64,000 nucleotides of DNA from contig NC_010161.1 in the NCBI RefSeq assembly GCF_000196435.1, forward strand, positions 1,981,501 through 2,045,500. The letters run 5' to 3'. Source of the DNA: Bartonella tribocorum CIP 105476 (GTDB taxonomy: Bacteria > Pseudomonadota > Alphaproteobacteria > Rhizobiales > Rhizobiaceae). Position numbers and translations under genes: made by a program. Of the stretch, positions 50,384-59,789 are shown in pieces. The notes beneath the pieces were generated by a model. The model did not search any database. It was given only the letters and a program-made list of their open reading frames with translations, and was not told the DNA's origin. Positions within the stretch are counted from its first letter, which is position 1. Each line of letters begins with the position of its first letter.

Positions 50384-51592
50384 TCAGCTTATTTCTGAAG
50401 TCATAAAATGACGTGCTTTGCAAATATAAATGATAAAACCAATCATGCAACACACTGCTAACAACGTTGCCATAGCCCGTGGACTATGACCAGAGATTTT
50501 TCCGATAACCGCTGCACTAAGTGCTGCACTTCCCAATTGCAAAGAGCCCATCACCCCAGAAGCTGCTCCCGCAGCTTTCGGATGCGATGAAATAGCCAAC
50601 GCTGTCCCTAACGGCAATAAAAAACCATTGCCAAAAGTAAGAACAGCAATAGCCATAAAACTTGTCACAAGAGGCCATGGGCTTAGATACATTTGCAAAG
50701 CAAACAGCATGCCTCCTATCACAAAAATAATGTACCCTCTCCCCACCGTCTTTTCCATAGACTCGCGTTCAAAAAACCATCGCGCCAAAAAATTTCCCAA
50801 AATATAGGGCAATGAGACACCAATATAGCTATAACTAATATGTATAGGCGATAAACCTAAAGTCGTGAGTAAAAAAGGCGATTCCACAATATAAGCAAAA
50901 TAGGCAGCGTAAGAAAAACACGGAATAAGTGCATAAAAAATAAATTGTTTATTTTTAAGAACGCCCCAATATCCCTTCATAAATCCTACTGGAGAAAAAG
51001 GCTGTCTCTTTTGAGGATGAAGAGTTTCGGTTAGCACAAAACAACACAGCAAAATAGTCAAGGATATAAAAAAGCTTAAAAAGATAAAAGTTGCCTGCCA
51101 ATGAAAAACTTGGATCAAAAGTCCACCAATAAAAGGTGCAAGTGCTGGTGACATTCCAATAAAAGGGAAAACAATCAAATAAAGTTTTCCTGCTGCTTTT
51201 TTATCCAACAAATCATTGATAATCGCGCGGCTTAAGACAATCCCCGCACAAGCTCCAAGCCCTTGCAAAAAACGTAAGACAAGAAAAGCCTGAATATGAA
51301 CCGTATAAATCACCCCAATTGTCGTGAATAACCACAAAAATAAGCCTAATAGAAGTGTTTTTTTACGCCCAAAATTATCACTCAGCGGTCCATAAATAAG
51401 CTGTCCAACGGCCAATGCAAACAAAAAAACGGCCACCGCACTCTGAATTTGAGATTGCGTCACTTGATAATACTGACGCATATCTGCCAGTGCGGGCAAA
51501 AAAATATCGGTAGAGATCAATCCCCCTGTCGATAAACACACAATAAGTATAATAAATGGCAAAGTATATTTACGATTCATAAATAAAGTCAC
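50384..51592 (-). CDS. Bcr/CflA-type drug-resistance MFS transporter
   Basis: 402 residues, about twelve transmembrane segments. The start region has the typical STDIFLPALADM of Bcr/CflA proteins near 27-38, motif A YGPLSDNFGRKKTLL at 67-81, and FLQGLGACAGIVLSRAIINDL (motif C-like) near 107-128. Efflux of small drugs by proton antiport is the family role. Substrate unknown. It lies 230 bp upstream of the hydrolase in the same direction. Confidence 0.93.
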   Translation of the reverse strand: MTLFMNRKYTLPFIILIVCLSTGGLISTDIFLPALADMRQYYQVTQSQIQSAVAVFLFALAVGQLIYGPLSDNFGRKKTLLLGLFLWLFTTIGVIYTVHIQAFLVLRFLQGLGACAGIVLSRAIINDLLDKKAAGKLYLIVFPFIGMSPALAPFIGGLLIQVFHWQATFIFLSFFISLTILLCCFVLTETLHPQKRQPFSPVGFMKGYWGVLKNKQFIFYALIPCFSYAAYFAYIVESPFLLTTLGLSPIHISYSYIGVSLPYILGNFLARWFFERESMEKTVGRGYIIFVIGGMLFALQMYLSPWPLVTSFMAIAVLTFGNGFLLPLGTALAISSHPKAAGAASGVMGSLQLGSAALSAAVIGKISGHSPRAMATLLAVCCMIGFIIYICKARHFMTSEIS

Positions 51593-52614
51593 ACTTTTAA
51601 AGTTACAGATTGAATATAATTCATTAAAAATAACAAATATAATTATATTTTTTCTTATATAGATAAATAATCATGATTAAAAGTGTTATTATTTTACATG
51701 ATAAAATTAAATTTTTATTATTTTTTAATCAATAAAACTTTATTCTCCATGCTTCACAGGAAAAAAATCACCCCATGCATAAACTTTTCTTTAATATACA
51801 CTTTGCTGTAAGCTTCCGCTTCTTTTTTCATTCATGAGCAAAAGCACACTCTCTCTCCACAGCAATAATGCCACTTTCTATAAACCATCCATCAAAATTG
51901 ATTGATAAAATGCCAAGCAGAAAAAATCTCTGACGTCTCTACCCCAAAAACCCCACGGTATAAACAAAGCATGTAACACAAAAATAGCCCCAAAAACCTA
52001 TCAACATAAATCATTATTGTAAAGCGTTGAGGTCTATTAGACTCTAGAGCATAATGACTCTTCTGCAAAGCACCAAAAAAACAATATATTGTACTTATTT
52101 CATAAAACCTTTTACTTAAGCCAAACATAACAAAAACGACTGTCTCATTTATTGACAAATATTATAGTATAAAAAGTTAACACGCTTTTTCTTTAACCTA
52201 ATCCATAAGCTTTTATAATATTCTGAGTTGCTCGTTATTTTTGCCCTAACGCCTGACTTTCTAGCTCTGTTTTATAAAACATTCCTCCCATAAAAACAGT
52301 ACTCTTCTGAGCGTATATTCTACTTACTTTATAAGCTAGAAGCCAATAAACGACAGCACTCCATTTTTCAAATTTATTCTCTCCCGTGACAGATGCGATG
52401 ATAATATACATCATAGGTGAAAAACACACCTTTCTTTAGGCATAAATGAGATCTTTAGAATTGTTTGTCTATCAACATTGTTCTTCTCATAAAAAATGTT
52501 TCTCATAATAAACGTTAAAGCGTTTTTTTCTTCATTTTTAGCACCTATCCATCTATTTTGGAACATAATTGACAATAAGGCATTGTATCTCCAGCATATT
52601 CAAGGAGATAAAAC
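51593..52614. other. 1.0 kb divergent spacer
   Basis: AT-rich, between the divergent transporter and membrane-protein genes. The open stretches 51892-52158 and 52235-52429 (minus) have no family match and no ribosome site. TTGACA at 52569-52574 and AAGGAGAT at 52602-52609 belong to the gene starting at 52615. Confidence 0.45.
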
Positions 52615-53703
52615 ATGGAAACCCGCATTCCTGAAAACACACCTTTCGATACGAATTTTCTAGGGAAGACATCCCTAGAGACAGAATATCCTTTTTTTCA
52701 AACACCCATTTCATGGTCCGCCATTTTTGCCGGATTGGTAACGGCTCTTGCCACCTCAATCTGTTTATCTTTTCTGGTCACAGCATTAGGATTGAGCCAA
52801 ATAGATTTCACCTCTTCAAGCCCTTTTGAAGGCTCTTTCCTCTCCTTTGGCACAGGCTCTCTTATCGTTATGCTGATAAGCCTTGCTTTGGGAGGTTTTG
52901 TTGCCGGACGTTTTGCCGAAACCGCTGGGGTTCTGCATGGTTTCTTAACCTGGGCTCTCATAACACTTCTGATGACTCTCCAAGCCATTCATGTGGTTTC
53001 AAGCACAGCAAAAATAGGGGCTAAAACTGCCCTCGAAAACAGCTCCATGATCGAAAAGACCATAGACAGTTTCAAAACAAATATTTCCCCCCTGCTTACA
53101 AAATTAAACAGTGAGGATTTTGCAAAATTTTTGACAAAAAACAATGACAATGGCATCAATTTTGACCAACTTGGCAATGAGTTGCAAACTCTTCTCCATA
53201 AAAGCGACATTCCCGCCCTCAACCCTGAGCGCTTAAAAACATCTTATCAAGCAGCACTCAACGATATTGGTTCTGCGATAACCGCTTTTAAAAAGGACCC
53301 TTCTCACTACCGCCAGACTTTAAAAAATCTTGGTGAACGTCTTTCTGATCGTGTAGAAGATCTCACGACAAAATTTAATCGAGGCGATATCATCAATGCT
53401 CTCATGAAGGATGGCATGCCCCGTGCGGATGCACAAACAACAACCAACCGTGCCCTTCAACTCTATCAAAATGCAGAAGAAAAAACACAAAAAGCGATTA
53501 AAGTGCTTGAAGAACGGGCTGAAAGTCTCTCTGACAATCTTGAAGATACGATCAAGGGCGCAAAAAACACAGCCACGAAAGTGACGAACACAGCCTCAAA
53601 GATGGGATGGTGGGGCTTTTTAGGCAGTCTGATAGGCGCTTTTGTTTCCAGTATTTGTGGTTATTATGGTTACAGAAGCCGTAAGGACACTTTCAAGTTT
53701 TAA
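52615..53703 (+). CDS. Membrane protein with central coiled coil, unknown
   Basis: 362 residues, strong AAGGAGAT before the ATG. Three transmembrane helices are predicted near 34-58, 80-98 and 107-127, with GGFVAGRFAE between the second and third. A long polar helical region (about 130-320) includes an SDNLEDTIKGAKNTATKVTN stretch, and a last transmembrane helix lies near 332-350. The N-terminal part resembles YrzE/TIGR04086-like small membrane domains, but not firmly. Location inner membrane, function unknown. A strong terminator follows. Confidence 0.8.
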   Translation: METRIPENTPFDTNFLGKTSLETEYPFFQTPISWSAIFAGLVTALATSICLSFLVTALGLSQIDFTSSSPFEGSFLSFGTGSLIVMLISLALGGFVAGRFAETAGVLHGFLTWALITLLMTLQAIHVVSSTAKIGAKTALENSSMIEKTIDSFKTNISPLLTKLNSEDFAKFLTKNNDNGINFDQLGNELQTLLHKSDIPALNPERLKTSYQAALNDIGSAITAFKKDPSHYRQTLKNLGERLSDRVEDLTTKFNRGDIINALMKDGMPRADAQTTTNRALQLYQNAEEKTQKAIKVLEERAESLSDNLEDTIKGAKNTATKVTNTASKMGWWGFLGSLIGAFVSSICGYYGYRSRKDTFKF

Positions 53704-53729
53704 GACTTTTACCTCTAAAACAAACCGAG

Positions 53730-53764
53730 AAAAAGCTGTACAAAATGTGCAGCTTTTTTTACTC
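53730..53764 (+). terminator. Intrinsic terminator
   Basis: AAAAAGCTGTACA (53730-53742), loop AAA, TGTGCAGCTTTTTTT: a 13-bp stem with one G-T pair and a T-run, 26 nt after the stop of the membrane-protein gene. Confidence 0.9.
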
Positions 53765-54120
53765 TTACTTGAAAAGCTTTTTGTATAATATGGCAGCTGA
53801 TACACTCTCTTGCGATACCAGACACAAGTCTTTCGAAGTTCAAACATGAAAGCAGAACACTTGAAATGAGCTATAATGTGCTCATCTCCCCTAAAAATCA
53901 AAAAATCTCGAAGAGAACAGCCTATCTTTTTAAGAAAAATCTATAGTGCTCTTCATAAGGCAATGTGTATCCTTTCAAAAGAAATAGCAGAAAAATCAAG
54001 TATCTCTTTGTGATTAAGAAAAAAGCTGATATCATACATCAATCATATTGCTAAAAAATTTCTCAAAACAATAATGATATAACCTCAAAAAATAAGAAAT
54101 ATTTTAAATAAACATAGCAT
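53765..54120. other. Spacer before the peptide-modification-like locus
   Basis: AT-rich, no gene supported; separates a terminator from the promoter at 54121-54156. Confidence 0.4.
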
Positions 54121-54156
54121 TTGACAAGAAAATAAATCCATGCTACGTGTTATAAT
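54121..54156 (+). promoter_or_regulatory. Promoter of the 49-residue peptide gene
   Basis: Extended -10 element TGTTATAAT (54148-54156). A TTGACA occurs at 54121-54126, but at 24 nt spacing, longer than the usual 17, so the extended -10 may dominate. Transcription would begin near 54163, giving a leader of about 50 nt. Confidence 0.55.
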
Positions 54157-54214
54157 GCGGTATTTTTTCATTTAAATTATCATGTATTTTTATCAATTAT
54201 AAGGGGAGGAATAT

Positions 54215-54364
54215 ATGAATATTTCACTTAATGAAGTAAAAGATGTTATTGAGTTAGCTTCTGAAGAGATTGAGCCAGTAAGGAGAGGGAGTAAATACGC
54301 TCAGCGCAGCGATGTTCAAGCATATCAAGATGAACTTGATATGAATGGTTCGCTGGAAGTTTAA
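54215..54364 (+). CDS. 49-residue acidic peptide; candidate RiPP precursor
   Basis: Too short for routine calling but has AAGGGGAGGA (54201-54210) four nt before the ATG and its own promoter. Begins MNISLNEVKDVIELASEE, a leader-like acidic amphipathic helix. A basic RRGSKY break follows near 23-28, then an Asp/Gln/Tyr-containing tail ending MNGSLEV. No cysteine, so not lanthipeptide- or thioether-like. It sits 65 bp ahead of an Fe(II)/2OG oxygenase gene with an exporter and a methyltransferase behind it. That context is why I propose a precursor; sequence alone does not prove it. Confidence 0.6.
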   Translation: MNISLNEVKDVIELASEEIEPVRRGSKYAQRSDVQAYQDELDMNGSLEV

Positions 54365-54429
54365 GAATGTATTGTTAATACAGATCTGCTTATCCATCAA
54401 ACTTTAAAAAATTAAGCATATTTAAGAAC

Positions 54430-55620
54430 ATGTTTGAATTATTTTCAGAGGGCTTTGCTCAAAAAGTTTGGGCTAAGCAAGCGGCTGAATTGTCAATTTC
54501 ACACATCCCTTTCACTGAAAGGGATGTGTTGGATGCTCTAAGGCAATACGCTCTACATCCTCGTAAACTCTTAGCTCTTAATCCTAAATCCGAAGTCATA
54601 ACAGTGGTTAATGGCGTGCGAAGCCCACATGCTCTTCCAGACTTTCTTGTTTTAGACACGGATAGGACTATAGAAGAATATACTGCCCGCGTTGATCAAT
54701 ATGCCGAAGGGCAAGAATGGGCGGTCATGTATTATGGGTTATACGCTGCGACCCCCGCACTGTGGGATGCAGCAAAACAGTTTGCAGATCAATTAGCTCA
54801 TTCTTTAGGTTTTAGACCCGGTGGACGCGTGGATATTGACTGCTTCATAGGCCGATATGCTTCTACCTATGTTGGGGTCCATGTGGATCACGCCCATAAT
54901 TTTGGTTTTACGCTACAGGATGGCAAAACAATGTTTGCTTGGCCTAGCACACGAAGAGACCTCCAAGGGCTAAAATATCCTGAATATGAGCAACATAAAA
55001 CAACAGCAATTGCGCTGCAAAATCTGACAGACCGCGTTGCCTATTTTCCCCATGATGCCTTCCATGTTGCCGAAACGGTAGAAAAGATTGCTGTAAATAT
55101 CAATGTCGCTTTTTGGGAAACAGCACACGATGCACAACACCATAGAGATTATGTCACGCATTTACTCCATCTTGATAATCGAACGCGACATGATATCCGC
55201 ACATCAGGAAGAGCAAATTTAACCCCTGATAATGCTTTTCAGCACTCCGCACTAAACTCTGCCATCGCACATGGTACCTTAAAACGCCATATGCTTGTTT
55301 CTCAATTAATTTGCGATACAAGCTCACGTTTATGTGTCGGTCGTCCCCTTATTGACGTTGCCGAAATTGAAAGTGAAATCACTCTTCACCCACTCGCGAC
55401 CCTCCAATGGGTACCATTACTAGAAACAAAAGAACTCCTCATCGCGGCAAATGGGCATTGTGCCAGTTTCGAGTATAGCTCTCATTTAGAGAGCTTCCTT
55501 TCCCAACTTTCATCCGGAAAAAAATTAGATCTAGCAAAATTAAATGATAAATCCTACAGATATGCGCAGGAGGAAATTTTAAAAGCTGTAAAAGCTTTAG
55601 CGTGTTGGGGGGCGTTGTGA
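54430..55620 (+). CDS. JmjC/cupin-type Fe(II)/2-oxoglutarate oxygenase with C-terminal helical domain
   Basis: 396 residues. The iron triad is visible as H151-x-D153 (GVHVDHAHNFGF) and H212 (PHDAFHVAE), the HxD...H of JmjC/cupin_4 hydroxylases. The lid region DIDCFIGRYAST precedes it, and NINVAFWE closes the barrel. The C-terminal ~160 residues are helical and may form a winged-helix, as in ribosomal-oxygenase-type enzymes. Members hydroxylate protein side chains (Arg, His, Asp). It lies directly after the small peptide gene, which could be the substrate. The next gene overlaps by GTGA. Confidence 0.75.
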   Translation: MFELFSEGFAQKVWAKQAAELSISHIPFTERDVLDALRQYALHPRKLLALNPKSEVITVVNGVRSPHALPDFLVLDTDRTIEEYTARVDQYAEGQEWAVMYYGLYAATPALWDAAKQFADQLAHSLGFRPGGRVDIDCFIGRYASTYVGVHVDHAHNFGFTLQDGKTMFAWPSTRRDLQGLKYPEYEQHKTTAIALQNLTDRVAYFPHDAFHVAETVEKIAVNINVAFWETAHDAQHHRDYVTHLLHLDNRTRHDIRTSGRANLTPDNAFQHSALNSAIAHGTLKRHMLVSQLICDTSSRLCVGRPLIDVAEIESEITLHPLATLQWVPLLETKELLIAANGHCASFEYSSHLESFLSQLSSGKKLDLAKLNDKSYRYAQEEILKAVKALACWGAL

Positions 55621-56810
55621 CAAAGAAAAAATCCATAATTTTCGCCAAAATGGGACTTTTTCTTGTTTTGGGCTTAAGCAGCTTTGCCGATGAAACGGCT
55701 CAAGTCACTTTTGCTTTACACTTAGCAGAAAGTACAGCCTCCATTTCAATGCTGCTTTTTGCAGGGCTTATAGGAGGAATTTGCGCAGGTCCCATTGCCC
55801 CACGTCTTTTGCATCACTTCCAGCCAGCGCACACAGTGACTGTTGTTTTATTGTTTGAAGCACTCTTCATAGCCGTTGCTGCAATCGCCAACCAGTTTTG
55901 GTTTTATATTGCTCTTTCTTTCGCACTGGGGTGTGCAGGTTCACTGTTTTGGTCTGCTATCCTTGTTGCCGTGCCCGACTTCGCAAAAAATGATCAGCAA
56001 TTAGACCGTATCAACCGCATTATCCAAACAGTCCGTAATCTTGGCTATATTGCTGGACCACTGTTAGGAGGCATGTTGTATGGTTTATCAAACGGGCAAA
56101 AAGGGCTCTTTGCACTATCCATCATGGTTCTCTGTGCCGCCTTAATCACCACTTGCTGTTTTAAAAGTTTAAAAATGCATGTGCCAACAACAAGCACAAC
56201 ACAGCCAACCCAAAAGGGACTAGACTTAAAAGGGCTCTTGCGTAAAAAAAAGGTTGTCTCTGCTCTTGCCCCCCTCATCATTACCATCATCCTCACCTCC
56301 ACCCTCAATGTATTGTCGATTGTCCGCATCCGCACCGAGCTATCCTTCAGTGCACAAACTTATGGAATGATCAGCAGCATGATCAGTCTTGGCCTTGTGG
56401 TTGGTCCACTCTGTTTCTCTAGCCTTTTCCACCGCCTTGGCAATGCCGCTGGAGCATCACTGGCTGCTGCAACCATTGGTTTGGCCATTTTCTGTTTTTC
56501 CTTAACACCGCTTATATGGCTCATGATGCTGTCATTTTTTATCCTTGGGAGTGCCAACGGTGTACAAAATGCACTCATGGCAAGTTTTATGATGAAAGCG
56601 ATCCCAAAAGAACAACGAAACAGTCAAATGCCCGCCTATATCTTCATCATACAAACAGCCGTGTGCATTGGTTTTATCAGTGCAGGTTTTGTAAAAGTGC
56701 ATCACACCCAATACACACTCCTTATCATCGGCATCATTACCATGATCACCGGCATATTAGGCTGTATCGTCAACAGTGCTCTGCAAAAAAAGGAATGGGA
56801 GAATGCTTAA
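55617..56810 (+). CDS. MFS transporter coupled to the oxygenase gene
   Basis: 397 residues from GTG 55617, which overlaps the oxygenase stop (GTGA) with a G-run ribosome site just before it; a further in-frame GTG lies at 55602. About twelve hydrophobic segments; GLSSFADETAQVTFALHLAE at the first helix and GYIAGPLLGGMLYGL (motif C-like) near 145-160. Translational coupling suggests it exports the oxygenase-linked product. Substrate unknown. Confidence 0.88.
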   Translation: MTKKKSIIFAKMGLFLVLGLSSFADETAQVTFALHLAESTASISMLLFAGLIGGICAGPIAPRLLHHFQPAHTVTVVLLFEALFIAVAAIANQFWFYIALSFALGCAGSLFWSAILVAVPDFAKNDQQLDRINRIIQTVRNLGYIAGPLLGGMLYGLSNGQKGLFALSIMVLCAALITTCCFKSLKMHVPTTSTTQPTQKGLDLKGLLRKKKVVSALAPLIITIILTSTLNVLSIVRIRTELSFSAQTYGMISSMISLGLVVGPLCFSSLFHRLGNAAGASLAAATIGLAIFCFSLTPLIWLMMLSFFILGSANGVQNALMASFMMKAIPKEQRNSQMPAYIFIIQTAVCIGFISAGFVKVHHTQYTLLIIGIITMITGILGCIVNSALQKKEWENA

Positions 56811-56999
56811 CAAACTTTACCATCTTGTCTCCTAAAAAACATGCCCCAAAATGGCATGACGATCACCATCCGATCAAATCATGCAACTTCATACCAACCA
56901 ACGTGATTTTGATAAACCACTCTCATATGACGGAACGAACAACCCCAGCGAGCATCCATTGCCAAAACTTGATATTTTAAAGAAAAAACCGATAACATC

Positions 57000-57671
57000 A
57001 TGCAACAAGATCCTATAGGCTTAAATTTTTACCATGGAACAGGCGGTTATGTATGGCAATTAGCAGAAACCCTGCAACATGACTTGAATGAAAATATCCA
57101 CACCCTTGCCTTACAAAAACCCACACCACCCATAGCAATCAATTCTTTTGCCGTTTACCCACGCAAATTAGACTCCCTAGCACAGGTTCAATGGGCAAAA
57201 GATGTACAGATAATAAAAAATAAACCAGCACTCATTGGCAAACGTCAAATACAACCGATCACCGTTGTTTCCACAAAAAGCTTTGCCTTTGGTGGATTTG
57301 ATTTTCTAACATTTACAGCGCTTCATGAGGGCTGTTCTGTCCAATCCTTGAAAGAAATCAAACTCAATGGTTGCCTTTTTGACGCAGACAATCTTTTGAT
57401 ATCACTGCTACGACACGGTCTCATTCAAACAGATCAACAAGCCTTTTCAAAAGATCATGCAACAGCGCTTTTACGAGAGCCAACATGTCGTATTGTCAAT
57501 TCTCCTCTCGGGTCCCTTGCCATTAATCAACTTAATGGACGCACAATCCGGCTGAATGAAAAAACCAAACCTCTCTTGCAAAAAGCCACAACAGAAATAC
57601 ATCTTCAACACCCCATAGAACAAACAACAATATTTTTTATCAAAGCGGGAATGCTACGCTTGGTAAAATGA
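57000..57671 (+). CDS. Unknown protein of the peptide-modification-like locus
   Basis: 223 residues, soluble, no signal peptide. The centre (DFLTFTALHEGCSVQSLKEI to LLISLLRHGLIQ, about 100-142) looks like a helix-turn-helix/winged-helix unit, and the C-terminus (IEQTTIFFIKAGMLRL) resembles a second one. No catalytic motif is recognised. Winged helices serve as leader-peptide recognition elements in many RiPP enzymes, so a carrier role is possible (inference). It starts 189 bp after the exporter; the methyltransferase start follows 13 bp after its stop. Confidence 0.65.
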   Translation: MQQDPIGLNFYHGTGGYVWQLAETLQHDLNENIHTLALQKPTPPIAINSFAVYPRKLDSLAQVQWAKDVQIIKNKPALIGKRQIQPITVVSTKSFAFGGFDFLTFTALHEGCSVQSLKEIKLNGCLFDADNLLISLLRHGLIQTDQQAFSKDHATALLREPTCRIVNSPLGSLAINQLNGRTIRLNEKTKPLLQKATTEIHLQHPIEQTTIFFIKAGMLRLVK

Positions 57672-57684
57672 TAAGGATCAAAAG

Positions 57685-58937
57685 ATGCCTCTGATAAGAC
57701 CTGGTATGGGAACAGAAAACAGTATTGAGCTTCTTTACACACTCATTCAAATGGCAAGACCACGCACAGTCCTTGAAATCGGTGCGGGGGATAGCACGCA
57801 CTTGATTGCGACAGCACTGCAAAAAGCAAAACAAGCATGGGAAGAGGATAAAAAACTTTTAGAATCCTCTCCTTGGGAAGAACGTACAGCTTTGCTTGAC
57901 CCCTCTGGTGTTCTTGAGAATTATCAACCACGCCTGATCACCATTGATGATTTTTCAGCGGAAGGTCAGTCGGCCGAAGAAGCATGGCAAAAACTGCTCC
58001 AAGACGAGCGTATTGAAAAAGACACTGTAACATTTATGAATGAGAATTTTTTCTCTCTCGATGATGCAACTCTCAAATCTTGGGGACCAATAGATTTTGC
58101 TTGGATTGATGCTGGAACACCCGCAGATGATGTGCGATTTGTTACCACACTTTGGGAACATATCAGTGCTGGTGGTTATCTCTGTTTGCATGAACCAACC
58201 ATGACAACAACCGTTGCTCTTAATGGCGCCAACGGGTTAGACGCATCAGAACCCCTTTGTGGGAAGAAATTCTCTACCGCCTTGATGGCTCCTATGAAGC
58301 TTTAACCCTCCCCGAAAACCACAAATATCGCCAAAGTGGTCTGGGGATTATTCGCAAACGCACCCCTACAGAGCAAATTGTACGCACACAATCGCTCCAA
58401 GCAGAACTCATCGAGATCAATGAACTGCCCCTTCGCAACGATCTTTTGCCTATGGGACAAGAAACTCTACACAAACGCTATACCCGTAATTCACTGATTT
58501 CTGCCATGACTTCACCAACACTGCGCACTGTTTACGCTGCTATTATCCTTGGTGCAAAAAATCTTTCTGATATCCTAAAAACTGTCGATTGTGATGCCAA
58601 AACTATTCACAAATCGATCAATCGTCTTTTGAATCTTGGTCTTATTCAAAATACAACTGCAGGATTTCAAACGGAAGAGACACCGTGGAAAATGCTCGAA
58701 AGTAAAAATGAGCGGGAGAGAGAAAATTTAAGCGACCGCCATTTAGAAACAGAAGAAATGCTGACAAAAATTGCAGAAGCCTTTCAAAGAGAAAAAATCT
58801 ATAGCGAAATGGAGGTTTCCAAGATATGCAACCTCTTTACGGTCGATTTTGCTAGATTACGACGCACCCTCGTTGAGAGAGGATTTTTACAACGCCATGG
58901 GGGAAAATATCAGTGCATGCTCTCAAAAGAGAATTGA
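57685..58937 (+). pseudogene. SAM-dependent methyltransferase with C-terminal DUF2087, split by a frameshift
   Basis: The first frame (57685-58305) has SAM motif I VLEIGAGDST (29-38) and DFAWIDAG, ending in the HEPTMTTT strand. At about 58252-58262 (accccttt gtggg) the frame changes, and a second frame to 58937 continues naturally: WEEILYRLDGSYEALTLPE, then QSGLGIIRKR, the usual end of such O-methyltransferases. A helix-turn-helix (TIHKSINRLLNLGLIQ) follows, then a DUF2087 domain (YSEMEVSKICNLF, DFARLRRTLVERGFLQR). The intact protein would be about 417 residues. Sequencing error or programmed shift is possible; otherwise the gene is broken. Confidence 0.75.
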
Positions 58938-59226
58938 ATGAAGATTAATTAACGCAATCGTCTTTCTTCTATAGTCCAAGAAAATGCATAACCTTACACG
59001 CAAAAATATAATTTCATGAAAAACTTATAAAATTAATTCATCTTATTTATATGTTGACAATCTATGAAGATGAGAGCACCCTCTGCTGTAAGAAATGCAA
59101 TGAGAAAAAACAAAAACGCGGGGTATTAAGTGATGATCAAAGAAAATTAGGAACGATCAAAATCATCAGAAGCAGATATGAGATCAAGGTCTCAATGCTC
59201 TTCCCAATTGTTGCACACACATCAAG
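58786..59226. repeat. Direct repeat, left copy
   Basis: About 440 bp covering the DUF2087-coding end of the methyltransferase and about 290 bp downstream, including tgttgacaatctatgaagatgag and the ctgtaagaaatgcaatg block. Nearly the same sequence recurs at 60236-60675 in the same orientation. Confidence 0.9.
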
Positions 59227-59281
59227 GTGCATTATATCGGTATATCACGTCAAGCAACCGCTATTCAATCATGGAGAATTC

Positions 59282-59671
59282 ATGAGTAATATCCCTGCCT
59301 ATCCTATTACTCCAAACCTACAGTTGGTATACGTATCAAACGTAGAGTATTCTACCGCTTTTTACAAATTTATCTTCAAGAAAGAGCCTATATTCACCTC
59401 GCCACGCTATGTTGCATTTGCTGCTGCAGGTGATGCACTCTTTGCTCTCTGGTCTGGAGGCGATACGCCTGAAGAAAATGTGCCTCGTTTTTCAGAAATC
59501 GGCATTATGTTGCCTCATGGAGAGGACGTAGATAAGCTATATGCGGAATGGCAAGAGCAAACCACCGTTGAGATAAATGTCTTGAAAGAACCATATACTG
59601 ACGTATTTGGACGTACCTTCCTCATCAAAGATCCCGACGGTCATATTATTCGTGTTTGTCCACTGGATTAA
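59282..59671 (+). CDS. Glyoxalase/bleomycin-resistance (VOC) family protein
   Basis: 129 residues from ATG 59282; a long in-frame extension upstream comes from the direct repeat and is not part of the family. PNLQLVYVSNVEYSTAFYKFIF is the first beta-alpha-beta unit, GDALFALWSGG the metal-side strand, and TFLIKDPDGHIIRVCPLD the classic VOC C-terminus with the conserved Asp-Pro-Asp-Gly-His. VOC proteins bind or modify small molecules; in biosynthetic loci they often give self-resistance. It lies between the two direct repeats. It may protect against the product of the locus (inference). Confidence 0.88.
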   Translation: MSNIPAYPITPNLQLVYVSNVEYSTAFYKFIFKKEPIFTSPRYVAFAAAGDALFALWSGGDTPEENVPRFSEIGIMLPHGEDVDKLYAEWQEQTTVEINVLKEPYTDVFGRTFLIKDPDGHIIRVCPLD

Positions 59672-59789
59672 AAAGCCTTAAATTTGATTTTTAATCGACT
59701 GAATGATAATAATTGTCTGTTGCCAAAACCTATAAGCCATGGACGCTAGAGGCTTACTTTTTACCCGTTTGCTACTGTTCCATTCCTTT

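Noticed and set aside
51892..52429. Two minus-strand hydrophobic open frames (88 and 64 codons)
   Set aside because: No ribosome sites or recognisable domains; hydrophobicity is expected from T-rich DNA.
56881..57018. 45-codon frame between the MFS gene and the unknown protein, as a second peptide precursor
   Set aside because: No ribosome site and it overlaps the next gene out of frame; kept only as a remote possibility.
59051..59281. In-frame extension upstream of the VOC protein with a CCKKC element
   Set aside because: Comes from the direct repeat and recurs at 60496 without the VOC domain; no ribosome site or family support. Thought of as a zinc-ribbon but too weak.
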